From contig NZ_AKJF01000063.1 in assembly GCF_000282475.1 (NCBI RefSeq), positions 39,235 to 103,234 on the forward strand: a stretch of DNA of 64,000 nucleotides. The letters run 5' to 3'. Below the pieces are notes generated by a model that saw only the letters and a program-made list of their open reading frames with translations, was not told where the DNA came from and did no database searches. The stretch is from Pseudomonas sp. GM78. Lineage in GTDB: Bacteria > Pseudomonadota > Gammaproteobacteria > Pseudomonadales > Pseudomonadaceae. How positions within the stretch are numbered: position 1 is the stretch's first letter; the number at the start of each line of letters is the position of its first letter. Below are positions 18,412 to 26,270 of the stretch, piece by piece. The translations under genes and the position numbers were made by a program.

Positions 18412-19575
18412 TTAGCGCTGCAACACGAGGATTCGAGACAACAACTCATCCCGATCCACATAACAGCCCTGGAAATGCCGCGCCCCGGTTGCTGGATCGA
18501 AGGCATTACGCGCATGCAGCGTACGGCGATTGTCGAAGCACCAGAGCTCACCCGGATTGAGCCTTTGCATCACGCGAAAGCGATCCTCACGAGTCATCGC
18601 AATGAAGCGGCGATAGGCACGATATAGCTTGGGCATCTGCTCCACCGACGCATCGAACGGGCCGCGCAAAAAGTTCGCCATGCGGATTTCCGACACCTGC
18701 CCCAAGGTATCCAGGGCGATGATCGGTGCGAGGCAACGGTAGTCGCTGTGGCGGTCCTTGTTACGGAATTCCACGGGGATCTCGCACAGGCTCTGGAACG
18801 ACTCGGGGTCCTCCTGGCGTAACGCTTCGGCGATGGCAAAACCGTCGACGAAAATGCTCTCGCCACCCATCGCGTCGTTGACCAGGCAATGCAGGAATTG
18901 CAGTCCCGGTTGCAACTCGCGGGTTGGCAGATCGCTGTGCAACGGGAGGTTGAAAGCGGTGTAGGCGTTGCTGTCGGCATCGGCCTTGGATTGCACGTTG
19001 AACAACACACCGAAATTGCTCTCGCGGATGAAGGAAATGCGCTGCGCGACCAGCTTCAGCGAGCCGGGCTCGGTGGGTACGCCACGGACCTGGGTCAGGC
19101 CGGTGTCGCGCACGGCCAGCAGCCATTGCAGCAGCGCCTGGTTGTCGTTCATCAGCGCTTGATACTCGAACACCGGCAACTGCAAATCACTGCGCCAAAG
19201 CCTGGCTTTGGGTTTGCCTGCCAGGCGCTCGGCGCGGGACTCGTCGTCGTAGGCATGGGCGCGCAGCCAGCCAGGGTCGAAGCGGCTGAGGTGGCCATCC
19301 TGCCACTGCACGTTCAGGCAGCCTTCAGCATCGATACTGGTCTGGACAGGCATCAGGTTTTGCGGCACATCGACGATTTCCAGTACCTGTTCGCGAGTCA
19401 CCGTGTAGACGCATTGCGGGCACGGGCAGTTGTCCCGCAGCCATGGGTGGTGGAAGGGGCTGACACGGTTGTCGGCCCACTTCACCAGGACACGATCCGC
19501 CATGGCCTGCACGCCTGCCAGCGCGCTGATCAACGGATAAGTACGAAAGTCAGCAAAAGCGGCGGCGGTGTTCAT
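18412..19575 (-). CDS. Gamma-butyrobetaine dioxygenase (2-oxoglutarate/Fe(II) hydroxylase)
   Basis: A 387-residue BBOX/TauD-family enzyme hydroxylating gamma-butyrobetaine to L-carnitine with 2-oxoglutarate, O2 and Fe(II). The N-terminal domain carries the zinc-binding cysteines DNCPCPQC (about residues 48-55). The C-terminal dioxygenase domain shows the iron ligands HSD (in LPLHSDLPTREL) and the distal His in RRTLHARNAF, with the 2-oxoglutarate-binding Arg 10-12 residues further on. It lies 12 bases after cdhB in the carnitine operon, so it feeds the same pathway. Length equals known bacterial enzymes (about 385). Confidence 0.9.
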   Translation of the reverse strand: MNTAAAFADFRTYPLISALAGVQAMADRVLVKWADNRVSPFHHPWLRDNCPCPQCVYTVTREQVLEIVDVPQNLMPVQTSIDAEGCLNVQWQDGHLSRFDPGWLRAHAYDDESRAERLAGKPKARLWRSDLQLPVFEYQALMNDNQALLQWLLAVRDTGLTQVRGVPTEPGSLKLVAQRISFIRESNFGVLFNVQSKADADSNAYTAFNLPLHSDLPTRELQPGLQFLHCLVNDAMGGESIFVDGFAIAEALRQEDPESFQSLCEIPVEFRNKDRHSDYRCLAPIIALDTLGQVSEIRMANFLRGPFDASVEQMPKLYRAYRRFIAMTREDRFRVMQRLNPGELWCFDNRRTLHARNAFDPATGARHFQGCYVDRDELLSRILVLQR

Positions 19576-19587
19576 GGGATCTCCTTG

Positions 19588-20064
19588 TTATTTTTTTGGC
19601 GGTAAAGCGATCACTCGGCCGATGTAGGCGGGGGCGGGCAGGTCGGTCTGCTCGGCGACGATGGCCTGCAGTTTGCCCAGGGTCACCTCGCGAAATGGCG
19701 TGGAGTTTGGCCCGGCGAGGTCAACGTGCAGCAGCATCTGTTCGTTGCCCGCCAGCTCCTTCGCATCGCCCACCAGGTGCAGGCTGTGGTAGAGGTGCAG
19801 GCGTTTGGCGTCGTGGCCGATGATCTGCGTGTGCACCTCGACCTCGGCGTCTAGCTTCACTTCGTGCAGGTAGTTGAGGTGCAGTTCCAGGGTGAACAGC
19901 GAGTTGCCGCTGGCTTCGCGGTTGCTGCTGTCCATGCCGAGGCGGTCCATCAGGGCGTCGGTGGCATAGCTGAAGATCAGCAGGTAGAACGCGTCGCGCA
20001 GGTGGCCGTTGTAGTCGACCCAGTCGGGAATGATTCTGGTTTGGTAGGTGGTGAGGGTTGGCAT
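19588..20064 (-). CDS. cdhB: Betainyl-CoA thioesterase (hot-dog fold)
   Basis: A 158-residue 4-hydroxybenzoyl-CoA-thioesterase-like protein with the conserved WVDYNGHLRDAFYL opening (catalytic Asp/His region of hot-dog thioesterases). In carnitine breakdown it releases glycine betaine from betainyl-CoA. The ATG at 20064 is preferred: the frame extends further up but only through REPIN sequence. In some bacteria this domain is fused to carnitine dehydrogenase; here the two genes are separate and divided by a REPIN. Twelve bases separate it from the downstream hydroxylase gene. Confidence 0.88.
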   Translation of the reverse strand: MPTLTTYQTRIIPDWVDYNGHLRDAFYLLIFSYATDALMDRLGMDSSNREASGNSLFTLELHLNYLHEVKLDAEVEVHTQIIGHDAKRLHLYHSLHLVGDAKELAGNEQMLLHVDLAGPNSTPFREVTLGKLQAIVAEQTDLPAPAYIGRVIALPPKK

Positions 20065-20106
20065 GGTGAGGGATCCAATATGTATGGTGACTGGGCTGCC
20101 GGCCGC

Positions 20107-20200
20107 TTTCGCGGGCAAGCCCGCTCCCACAGGGTTCTGCTCAGTGAAAAAAATTGTATTCACACTGCAAATCACTGTGGGAGCGGGCTTGCCCGCGATG
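20107..20200. repeat. REPIN in cdhA-cdhB spacer, arm core GCGGGCAAGCCCGC
   Basis: Arms 20107-20132 and 20175-20200 are near-perfect inverted copies around a 42-base loop. It separates cdhA and cdhB, genes of one operon. Confidence 0.92.
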
Positions 20201-20232
20201 AGGCCGGTCTTGCTGGCCTCAAAGCTTGAGGG

Positions 20233-21198
20233 TTACTCGCTGAAGGCCATTCCATGCTTCTCTTTGGTGGTCTTCACCGCCTCCAGCACCGCCAGCAGGC
20301 AGTCATCACGATAGCGTTCCAGCGCCGAAATGCTGTGTTTGCCCAATTGATCGCTGGTGCCATCCACCACATCGTCGATCAGTTTGTCGGTCAACTCCGG
20401 CGCCGGCAGATAAGTCCACGGCAACTGCAGGGCCGGGCCGAACTGTGCCATGAAGTGGCGCATACCGGCGTCGCCACCGGCCAGGGTATAGGTCAGGAAT
20501 GTGCCCATGAACGACCAGCGCAGGCCCGCGCCAAAACGGATCGCGTCGTCGATTTCGCCGGTCGTCGCCACGCCGTCATTGACCAGGTGCAGCGCCTCGC
20601 GCCACAGCGCTTCGAGCAGGCGGTCGGCGATGAAGCCTGGCACTTCCTTGCGCACGTGCAGCGGGCGCATGCCGAGGGATTCGTAGACTTTCATTGCCGC
20701 CTGCACGGCTTCGGGGGCGGTGTTCTTGCCGCCAACCACTTCCACCAGCGGCAGCAGGTAAACCGGGTTGAACGGGTGGCCGACCACGCAGCGTTCCGGG
20801 TGGGTCGAACTCTCGTAGAACTCGCTTGGCAACAGGCCCGAGGTACTGGAGCCGATCAAGGCATTGGGCTTGGCTGCGGCGCTGATCTTGCTGTGCAGTT
20901 CCAGTTTCAGTTCAAGGCGTTCGGGGGCGCTTTCCTGGATGAAGTCGGCGTCGCGCACGCATTCTTCGATGGTCGCGACAAAGCGCAGACGGTCTTGCGA
21001 GGCACCGGGTGCCAAGCCCTGTTTCTCCAGCGCGCCCCAGGCATTGGCGACGCGTTTGCGCAGGGCGGCTTCGGCACCGGGGGCCGGGTCCCAGGCCACC
21101 ACGTCGAGGCCGTGGGCGAGGGCGCGGGATACCCAGCCGCTGCCGATGACACCGCTGCCCAGGGCGGCGAAGGTTTTGATTTCGGTGATAAAGCTCAT
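20233..21198 (-). CDS. cdhA: L-carnitine 3-dehydrogenase
   Basis: A 321-residue NAD-dependent enzyme of the 3-hydroxyacyl-CoA dehydrogenase fold, oxidising L-carnitine to 3-dehydrocarnitine. The Rossmann motif [17 protein letters not shown] is at about residues 14-30, and the catalytic-His segment [17 protein letters not shown] is near residue 140. Neighbouring cdhC and cdhB fix the substrate. It is the length of characterised single-domain L-carnitine dehydrogenases (about 320). A REPIN lies on each side within the operon. Confidence 0.93.
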   Translation of the reverse strand: MSFITEIKTFAALGSGVIGSGWVSRALAHGLDVVAWDPAPGAEAALRKRVANAWGALEKQGLAPGASQDRLRFVATIEECVRDADFIQESAPERLELKLELHSKISAAAKPNALIGSSTSGLLPSEFYESSTHPERCVVGHPFNPVYLLPLVEVVGGKNTAPEAVQAAMKVYESLGMRPLHVRKEVPGFIADRLLEALWREALHLVNDGVATTGEIDDAIRFGAGLRWSFMGTFLTYTLAGGDAGMRHFMAQFGPALQLPWTYLPAPELTDKLIDDVVDGTSDQLGKHSISALERYRDDCLLAVLEAVKTTKEKHGMAFSE

Positions 21199-21227
21199 GG
21201 CGATTTCCTGAATTTGGCTCGTAAAAA

Positions 21228-21321
21228 CTGTGGGAGCGAGCCTGCTCGCGATGACGTCGGTACATCCGATGCATCATTTGAGACAGGTAATCCGCTATCG
21301 CGAGCAGGCTCGCTCCCACAG
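21228..21321. repeat. REPIN in cdhC-cdhA spacer, arm core GCGAGCAGGCTCGC
   Basis: Arms 21228-21252 and 21297-21321 are inverted copies around a 44-base loop, between two genes of the carnitine operon. Confidence 0.92.
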
Positions 21322-21340
21322 GGGGAAAAGGTGATTTGGA

Positions 21341-22228
21341 TCAGCCGCGCTGCTTCAGGCCCATTTTCTTGCGGCCTTCCGCCGGGGTCAGGACCCGGGC
21401 GCCGAGGCGGCTGAGGATTTCGCTGGCGCGTTCGACCAGTTGGCCGTTGGTCGCCAATACACCCTTGTCCAGCCACAGGTTGTCTTCCAGACCAACCCGC
21501 ACGTTGCCGCCCAGCAGTACCGCCTGAGCAGCCATCGGCATTTGCATCCGACCGATGCCGAAACCGGCCCAGACCGCATCGGCCGGCAGGTTGTCGACCA
21601 TGGCTTTCATAGTGGTGGTGTCGGCCGGGGCGCCCCACGGGATGCCCAGGCACAGTTGGAACAGCGGGTTGTCGAGCAGGCCTTCCTTGATCATCTGCTT
21701 GGCGAACCACAGGTGACCGGTGTCGAAAATCTCCAGTTCAGGCTTGACGCCCAGCTCTTGGATACGCTTGGCGCCAGCTCGCAGCTGCGCCGGGGTGGAG
21801 ACGTAAATGGTGTCGCCATCGCCGAAGTTCAGCGTGCCGCAGTCGAGGGTGCAGATTTCCGGCAGCAGCTCTTCGACGTGGGCCAGGCGGGTCAGCGGGC
21901 CGACCAGATCAGTGTTCGGGCCAAACTCCATCGGGTTCTCGCCGGCGCCGATTTCCAGGTCGCCACCCATGCCGGCGGTGAGGTTGACGATGATGTCGAC
22001 ATCGGCTTCGCGAATGCGCTCCATCACTTCACGGTACAGCGCCACGTCACGGCTGAACTTGCCGGTTTGTGGGTCGCGAACGTGGCAGTGAACCACGGTG
22101 GCGCCGGCCTTCGCGGCCTCCACGGCGGCGGCAGCGATTTGTTTCGGGGTGACCGGCACGTGTGGGCTCTTGGCGGTCGTGTCGCCAGCACCGGTGAGTG
22201 CGCAGGTGATGATGACGTCGTGGTTCAT
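21341..22228 (-). CDS. cdhC: 3-dehydrocarnitine:acetyl-CoA trimethylamine acyltransferase, BKACE family
   Basis: A 295-residue zinc-dependent beta-keto acid cleavage enzyme (formerly DUF849). It condenses 3-dehydrocarnitine with acetyl-CoA to give betainyl-CoA and acetoacetate. The metal ligands HCHVRD are near residue 46, and the N-terminal [11 protein letters not shown] and [12 protein letters not shown] blocks are typical of BKACE proteins. Flanked by caiX upstream and cdhA downstream in the same direction. The family has many substrates, so the specific reaction is inferred from the neighbours. Confidence 0.9.
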   Translation of the reverse strand: MNHDVIITCALTGAGDTTAKSPHVPVTPKQIAAAAVEAAKAGATVVHCHVRDPQTGKFSRDVALYREVMERIREADVDIIVNLTAGMGGDLEIGAGENPMEFGPNTDLVGPLTRLAHVEELLPEICTLDCGTLNFGDGDTIYVSTPAQLRAGAKRIQELGVKPELEIFDTGHLWFAKQMIKEGLLDNPLFQLCLGIPWGAPADTTTMKAMVDNLPADAVWAGFGIGRMQMPMAAQAVLLGGNVRVGLEDNLWLDKGVLATNGQLVERASEILSRLGARVLTPAEGRKKMGLKQRG

Positions 22229-22259
22229 TTGGCGGTTTCCTTCAGGCGTGGTGGTCCCG

Positions 22260-22283
22260 TTCGCAGCCCGTTCGGGCTGCGAA
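22260..22283 (-). other. Intercistronic hairpin caiX-cdhC
   Basis: TTCGCAGCCC / GGGCTGCGAA is a perfect 10-bp stem with a GTTC loop, lying between the caiX stop and the cdhC start, without a T-run. As at choX-choW it may protect the binding-protein mRNA from 3' decay or act as a partial terminator. Confidence 0.65.
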
Positions 22284-22302
22284 TCGGTGGTTCAGTTCAG
22301 GG

Positions 22303-23247
22303 TTACTTGGTGGTCAGCTTGAGGTTTTCAGCCGCCGGTTTGCCATCGAAGGTGGTCACGCCCTCGAGCCAGCGTTGCTTGTCTTGCGGGTGATCCTTGA
22401 GCCATTGCTTGGCCGATTCGAAGGCGTCCTTGTGATCCAGCAGCGGCTGCATCATCCGGCTCTCGTCTTCGGCGGTGAACGTCAGGTTGCTCAGCAGGCG
22501 ACCGATGTTCGGGCACTGTTCGGCGTATTTCGGTGCGGTAACGGTCCAGACCGTGGCCATGCCTTCGTTCGGGCCGAGGGCATCTTCACTGCCGGTGAGA
22601 TAGGTCATCTGTACGTTGACGTTCATCGGGTGCGGCGCCCAGCCGAAGAACACCACGGCTTCCTTGCGGCGCACGGCGCGATCCACGGCGGCGAGCATGC
22701 CGGCTTCGCTGGATTCGACCAGCTGGAACTTGCCGAGGCCGAACTGGTTCTTGGCAATCATCGCCTTGATCTGGGTGTTGGCGCCCGAGCCTGGCTCGAT
22801 GCCGTAGATCTTGCCGCCCAGCTCTTTTTCGAACCTGGCGATGTCAGCGAAGGTTTTCAGGCCCTTGTCAGCCAGGTAGGTCGGCACGGCGAGGGTGGCG
22901 CGAGCGTCCTTGAGGCTTGGCGCTTCAAGCACCTTGACCTGATTGGCGTCGACGAACGGGGTGATGGTCTGGGTCATCAGCGGGTTCCAGTAACCCAGGA
23001 ACAGGTCCAGGCGCTGATCGCGGATCCCGGCGAAGATGATTTGCTGGGAGGCGCTGGTTTGTTTGGTGTTGTAGCCGAGGCCGTCGAGCAATACCTGGGT
23101 CATCGCACTGGTGGCGATCACGTCGGTCCAGTTCACCACGCCCATGCGTACGTTCTGGCACGACGCAGGTTCGGCTGCCATGACACTGGCGCTCAGCAAA
23201 GCGGTACCACTGAGTGCAAGAACACAGCTGCTGATCAGTCGTTTCAT
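22303..23247 (-). CDS. caiX: Carnitine-binding periplasmic protein
   Basis: A 314-residue OpuAC-type binding protein with a Sec signal peptide cleaved after VMA (about residue 24). The start at 23247 follows GAGGAA; an ATG eight codons earlier has no such signal. Shares with ChoX the VVFFGWAPHPMN and SSEAGMLAAVDRA segments. No permease or ATPase gene accompanies it; in P. aeruginosa the orphan CaiX delivers carnitine to the CbcWV core, here ChoWV at 11214-13234. First gene of the carnitine operon, divergent from cdhR. Confidence 0.92.
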   Translation of the reverse strand: MKRLISSCVLALSGTALLSASVMAAEPASCQNVRMGVVNWTDVIATSAMTQVLLDGLGYNTKQTSASQQIIFAGIRDQRLDLFLGYWNPLMTQTITPFVDANQVKVLEAPSLKDARATLAVPTYLADKGLKTFADIARFEKELGGKIYGIEPGSGANTQIKAMIAKNQFGLGKFQLVESSEAGMLAAVDRAVRRKEAVVFFGWAPHPMNVNVQMTYLTGSEDALGPNEGMATVWTVTAPKYAEQCPNIGRLLSNLTFTAEDESRMMQPLLDHKDAFESAKQWLKDHPQDKQRWLEGVTTFDGKPAAENLKLTTK

Positions 23248-23336
23248 TCTCAGGTTCCTCGGCAGTTTCATTATTGTGGGTCCGGTCGTCTGTGCGCCGG
23301 TGATGTCACGTTACGCAGCTAATGTGGCACGAAAGC

Positions 23337-23371
23337 GCACTGCGGCGACCGACTCTTGCACTGCAGCGACC
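23337..23371. promoter_or_regulatory. Direct-repeat operator between caiX and cdhR
   Basis: Two 14-base copies, GCACTGCGGCGACC (23337-23350) and GCACTGCAGCGACC (23358-23371), differ at one base and start 21 bases apart, two helical turns. This is the layout bound by AraC-family dimers. It lies about 90 bases upstream of each divergent gene, so CdhR is the obvious candidate. Confidence 0.7.
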
Positions 23372-23455
23372 TGTGCTCTTGAATGCCTGTTGCAAGTGGC
23401 GTATCAACGTCATCACGCTACAGCCCTCTCGTTACCTGCCTATCGAGTGCGCTCC

Positions 23456-24400
23456 ATGTCCCAGGATTTCTATTTCTTGTTGATGCCGGGTTTCTCGGCC
23501 ATTGGATTCATCTCGGCCATCGAGCCGTTGCGGGTCGCCAATCGCTTTCGCGGCGAGCTCTATCGCTGGCACGTGCTGAGCGCTGATGGCGGGGCGGTGC
23601 TGGCCAGTAACGGCATGTCGGTCAACGCCGATGCGGCGCTGGAGCCACTGAAAAAAGGCGCGACGTTATTGGTGGTCGCCGGCTTCGAACCGCTGAAGTT
23701 CGCCACCCCCGCCCTGGAACATTGGCTGCGTCGCCTGGACAACGAAGGCGTGACCCTCGGCGCCATCGACACCGGCAGCTTCATCCTCGCCGAAGCCGGC
23801 CTGCTCGACGGCCATCGCCTGACCCTGCACTGGGAAGCCATCGACGCCTTCAAGGAGTCCTATCCGCAGTTGAGCGTCACTCAAGAGCTGTTCGAAATCG
23901 ACCGTCGGCGCATCACTTCTGCCGGCGGCACCGCCTCGATCGATTTAATGCTGGATCTGATCGCCCAGGCCCACGGCCCGGAATTGGCTATCCAGGTCAG
24001 CGAACAGTTCGTGCTCGGGCGCATCCGCCCGCGCAAGGACCACCAGCGCATGGAAGTCGCCACGCGCTACGGCATCAGCAACAAGAAGCTTGTTCACGTG
24101 ATCGGCGAGATGGAGCATCACAGCGAACCGCCGCTGAGCACGCTGGAACTGGCGGAATCGATCAAAGTGACGCGCCGGCAGCTTGAGCGGTTGTTTCGCC
24201 TGCATCTGAACGATACGCCGAGCAATTTCTATCTGCGCTTGCGGCTGGAGAAAGCCCGGCAGCTGCTGCGCCAGACCGATATGAGTGTGTTGGAGGTGAG
24301 TATTGCGTGCGGGTTTGAATCGCCGTCGTATTTCACCCGTAGTTATCGGGCGAAGTTCGAGCGGTGCCCGCGAGAGGATCGGCGCACCGCAAAAGCATGA
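23456..24400 (+). CDS. cdhR: GlxA-type AraC-family regulator of carnitine catabolism
   Basis: A 314-residue paralogue of GbdR: N-terminal DJ-1/PfpI-like domain (about residues 1-180, with IDTGSFILAEAGLLDG) and C-terminal AraC HTH pair (about 205-305: ELAESIKVTRRQLERLFRLH and VLEVSIACGFESPSYFTRSY). The ATG at 23456 begins at the conserved MSQDFYFLLMPGFS; the frame stays open upstream into the caiX promoter, which is not credible as protein. Divergent from caiX-cdhCAB, which it should activate with carnitine as ligand. Confidence 0.92.
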   Translation: MSQDFYFLLMPGFSAIGFISAIEPLRVANRFRGELYRWHVLSADGGAVLASNGMSVNADAALEPLKKGATLLVVAGFEPLKFATPALEHWLRRLDNEGVTLGAIDTGSFILAEAGLLDGHRLTLHWEAIDAFKESYPQLSVTQELFEIDRRRITSAGGTASIDLMLDLIAQAHGPELAIQVSEQFVLGRIRPRKDHQRMEVATRYGISNKKLVHVIGEMEHHSEPPLSTLELAESIKVTRRQLERLFRLHLNDTPSNFYLRLRLEKARQLLRQTDMSVLEVSIACGFESPSYFTRSYRAKFERCPREDRRTAKA

Positions 24401-24413
24401 ACACCCGAAAACC

Positions 24414-24504
24414 CTGTGGGAGCCAGCCTGCTGGCGATAGCGGTCTGCCAGACACATAAATGTCGACTGATGCACCGCCATCGCCAGCAGGCTGGCTCCC
24501 ACAG
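24414..24504. repeat. REPIN, arm core GCCAGCAGGCTGGC
   Basis: Arms 24414-24443 and 24475-24504 are inverted copies around a 31-base loop, between the convergent cdhR and DUF3010 gene. Confidence 0.92.
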
Positions 24505-24530
24505 GTAATTTGCTCTGTCAGGACGACCGA

Positions 24531-24947
24531 TTACTTCTTCATCAGCGCCGAACACGCAGCCTTGTACGCCTCATGCTGATACTTGTTCAGCGTCTCCGGC
24601 AGCTCAAAACCATGCTTCTTGGCCTGAGCATTGATCGTCTGCGGCGACAGCAGCATCACCTCGCAACTCTCCAGCAACTGAAAAACGCCCTCGATCTTGA
24701 ACGTGGTCGGCCCACCGGCAAATTCACCTTTCTTGCTGCGCTTCTTGATCGCGATTCGATCTATCGAGTTCTCGCGAACAAAGGACGCGACCTGAGCGGC
24801 GAACACTTTGACGTTGGCGGCTTCATCGTCATCGTCCAGGGCGATTTTCTTGGTGGCGAGCGCCACGTGGCTCAGAGTGGAACCCTCGAGAGCTGCCACG
24901 GCGATGATTGCTTCGCTGCCCTTGATTTCGATGCCGCAGACTTTCAT
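24531..24947 (-). CDS. DUF3010 family protein
   Basis: A 138-residue cytoplasmic protein beginning MKVCGIEIKGSEAIIAV, which I associate with the DUF3010 family of gamma-proteobacteria. The opening looks like a ribonuclease H-type beta strand with an acidic position, and a KKRSKKGEFAGGP loop lies mid-chain, but no catalytic set is certain. Function unknown. It starts 33 bases downstream of the toxin-antitoxin pair on the same strand and could be read through from it. Confidence 0.7.
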   Translation of the reverse strand: MKVCGIEIKGSEAIIAVAALEGSTLSHVALATKKIALDDDDEAANVKVFAAQVASFVRENSIDRIAIKKRSKKGEFAGGPTTFKIEGVFQLLESCEVMLLSPQTINAQAKKHGFELPETLNKYQHEAYKAACSALMKK

Positions 24948-24980
24948 GTTGAATCCCTTTTCTGGCTGAAGGCGTGAAGC

Positions 24981-25304
24981 TTACAGCTCCAGTTGATTGG
25001 CGGTGATGCCGAACGCCGCAGCAATTTTTTCGCGGGTGGCCTTGCGCGGCTTCGCGACGTTTTCCTGCTGGGCGAAGGCCGGTTGGGAGATTCCCATGCG
25101 TTTGGCCACTTCATCCTGCGTAAGGTTCAAGTGTTCGCGCCAGGCGCGAATCGGCGTCGCGCCATCGACGATGCGGCTGACCACTTCATGGGGAATCAGA
25201 TCGGGCTTAATCTTCTGCGCGACATACTGCGCGTAGGGGATGACCACGAAAGCAGGATTTCCGTCTGCGTCGTTGATGATTTGAACGTCAGTAGGTGCGT
25301 TCAT
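24981..25304 (-). CDS. HTH-type antitoxin of a type II toxin-antitoxin pair
   Basis: A 107-residue protein with a C-terminal XRE/HTH_3 domain (about residues 55-100: LTQDEVAKRMGISQPAFAQQE) and an N-terminal strand-helix part (VQIINDADGNPAFVVIPYAQY) like the toxin-binding arm of Phd/RelB-type antitoxins. The ATG at 25304 lies inside the toxin gene, overlapping it by 17 bases, so the two are translationally coupled with the toxin first, as in HigBA-like systems. It should bind the toxin and repress the pair. Confidence 0.85.
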   Translation of the reverse strand: MNAPTDVQIINDADGNPAFVVIPYAQYVAQKIKPDLIPHEVVSRIVDGATPIRAWREHLNLTQDEVAKRMGISQPAFAQQENVAKPRKATREKIAAAFGITANQLEL

Positions 25305-25542
25305 CGCGTTTTTTGACCTCTTGAATACTGACCACTTTGATTGCGCCATCCCAGTCGAACATCACTCGGTAGTTACCTACTCGAAGTCGATAGGCGTAGT
25401 CATGACCAACCAGTGCTTTGACGTTGCCTATATCAGGCATATTCGTCAGCGCCGAGACGGCATCACGAACCTGGATCTGGTGTGCGCAATGCAATTTCAA
25501 AAGCTGCTTAACGGCCTTTCGAGTCCAGTGGATGCTGTTCAT
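25288..25542 (-). CDS. RelE/ParE-superfamily toxin
   Basis: An 84-residue protein with the RelE fold pattern: helical start (MNSIHWTRKAVKQLLKL), then GHDYAYRLRVGNYRVMFDW and a final strand IKVVSIQEVKKRDERTY. The Arg-rich YRLRVGNYRVMF strand and C-terminal Arg/Tyr are the residues that act on mRNA in RelE toxins. Start at 25542 is taken because the frame upstream enters an AT-rich promoter. Cellular target (ribosome-bound mRNA or gyrase) cannot be decided from sequence. Confidence 0.87.
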   Translation of the reverse strand: MNSIHWTRKAVKQLLKLHCAHQIQVRDAVSALTNMPDIGNVKALVGHDYAYRLRVGNYRVMFDWDGAIKVVSIQEVKKRDERTY

Positions 25543-25546
25543 GAGA

Positions 25547-25572
25547 GAATATAAGTCTTTTATAAGATATTC
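25547..25572 (-). promoter_or_regulatory. Toxin-antitoxin promoter with inverted-repeat operator
   Basis: GAATAT (25547-25552) and ATATTC (25567-25572) form an inverted repeat around an AT-rich centre with two TATAAG copies. Read on the minus strand a TTGGAA box and a TATATT box are 16 bases apart. This fits an autoregulated sigma-70 promoter just before the toxin ATG. Confidence 0.6.
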
Positions 25573-25633
25573 CAATCTTTACTTATATTTCTCTATTGGC
25601 CAATAAACGAAGCATGTCGGGATGTTGCTCGGC

Positions 25634-26035
25634 TCACTCCTGCCCAATCAACTCCAAAAACTCCGACCGCTCGTCACTCATCCGCGCCACGCAATCATTT
25701 TGCGCGATGGTGTATGCCTTGCTGCCGGCGGTGGCCGGGAAGGCTTCGATGGCGCAGTCGGCGTCGCGGGTTTTCAGCCATTGTTGCTGGGCGGCTTTGA
25801 TCTTGGCCGTGATGTCGGCCAATTGCGACGGGTTCTTGCCGTAGAGCGACTGCATGCGCTCGTTCAGGCTTTTGTAGTTTTCGCTCAGCAAATCTTCGGC
25901 GGTGGTTTTGCTGAAGGCGGAGCATTCCAGGGTCTGGACGTCGTTTTCGACTTTGTCGCAGGGGGTGTCTTCAGACTCCTCGGCGGCGTGTACGCCAGTC
26001 GCAATCAGTGCCAAAGCCAGGACGATGAATTTCAT
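25634..26035 (-). CDS. LprI-like (lysozyme-inhibitor N-terminal domain) exported protein
   Basis: A 133-residue protein with a signal peptide cleaved after VHA (about residue 17), then a DUF1311/LprI-type domain with four cysteines (CDKV, LECSAF, DADCAIE, QNDCVARM) likely forming two disulfides in the periplasm. The domain is named after a mycobacterial lysozyme inhibitor; function here is not established. Start at 26035 gives the signal peptide directly after ATG. Divergent from the dipeptidase gene. Confidence 0.8.
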   Translation of the reverse strand: MKFIVLALALIATGVHAAEESEDTPCDKVENDVQTLECSAFSKTTAEDLLSENYKSLNERMQSLYGKNPSQLADITAKIKAAQQQWLKTRDADCAIEAFPATAGSKAYTIAQNDCVARMSDERSEFLELIGQE

Positions 26036-26109
26036 GTGGTTGCCGCTCCCATCCAGTGAAGCATCAAGAGATGTGGCGAATTCTGGCCCAAGCGGACAGC
26101 CTTGAACAG

Positions 26110-26180
26110 GTCGGCAATTGTGCCTTGCGACGACCCTTTGTCGCGGATTGACGCTTTCGGCAATTCCCCTGTCGTTTTTG
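26110..26180. promoter_or_regulatory. Candidate GbdR-type site upstream of the dipeptidase-dgc operon
   Basis: Contains TGTCGCGGAT (26139-26148), nearly the same 10-mer as at the gbcA/gbcB and betI/betT promoters, an inverted GCGAC / GTCGC pair (26127-26131 and 26140-26144) and two copies of TCGGCAATT (26111-26119, 26157-26165). Position 90-160 bases upstream of the operon start suits an AraC-type activator. Confidence 0.45.
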
Positions 26181-26270
26181 CACCCGGCTGCCAATGCACC
26201 GAGGCATATGCTGGCCCCAAAGCGCCGGCACACGATTCGGCGCATGAATCGCCAACAAGGGGACAGCCTG

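Noticed and set aside
22303-23247. caiX considered as a duplicate choline-binding protein of the choXWV operon
   Set aside because: It heads the carnitine operon and is divergent from cdhR, so carnitine is the better-supported ligand.
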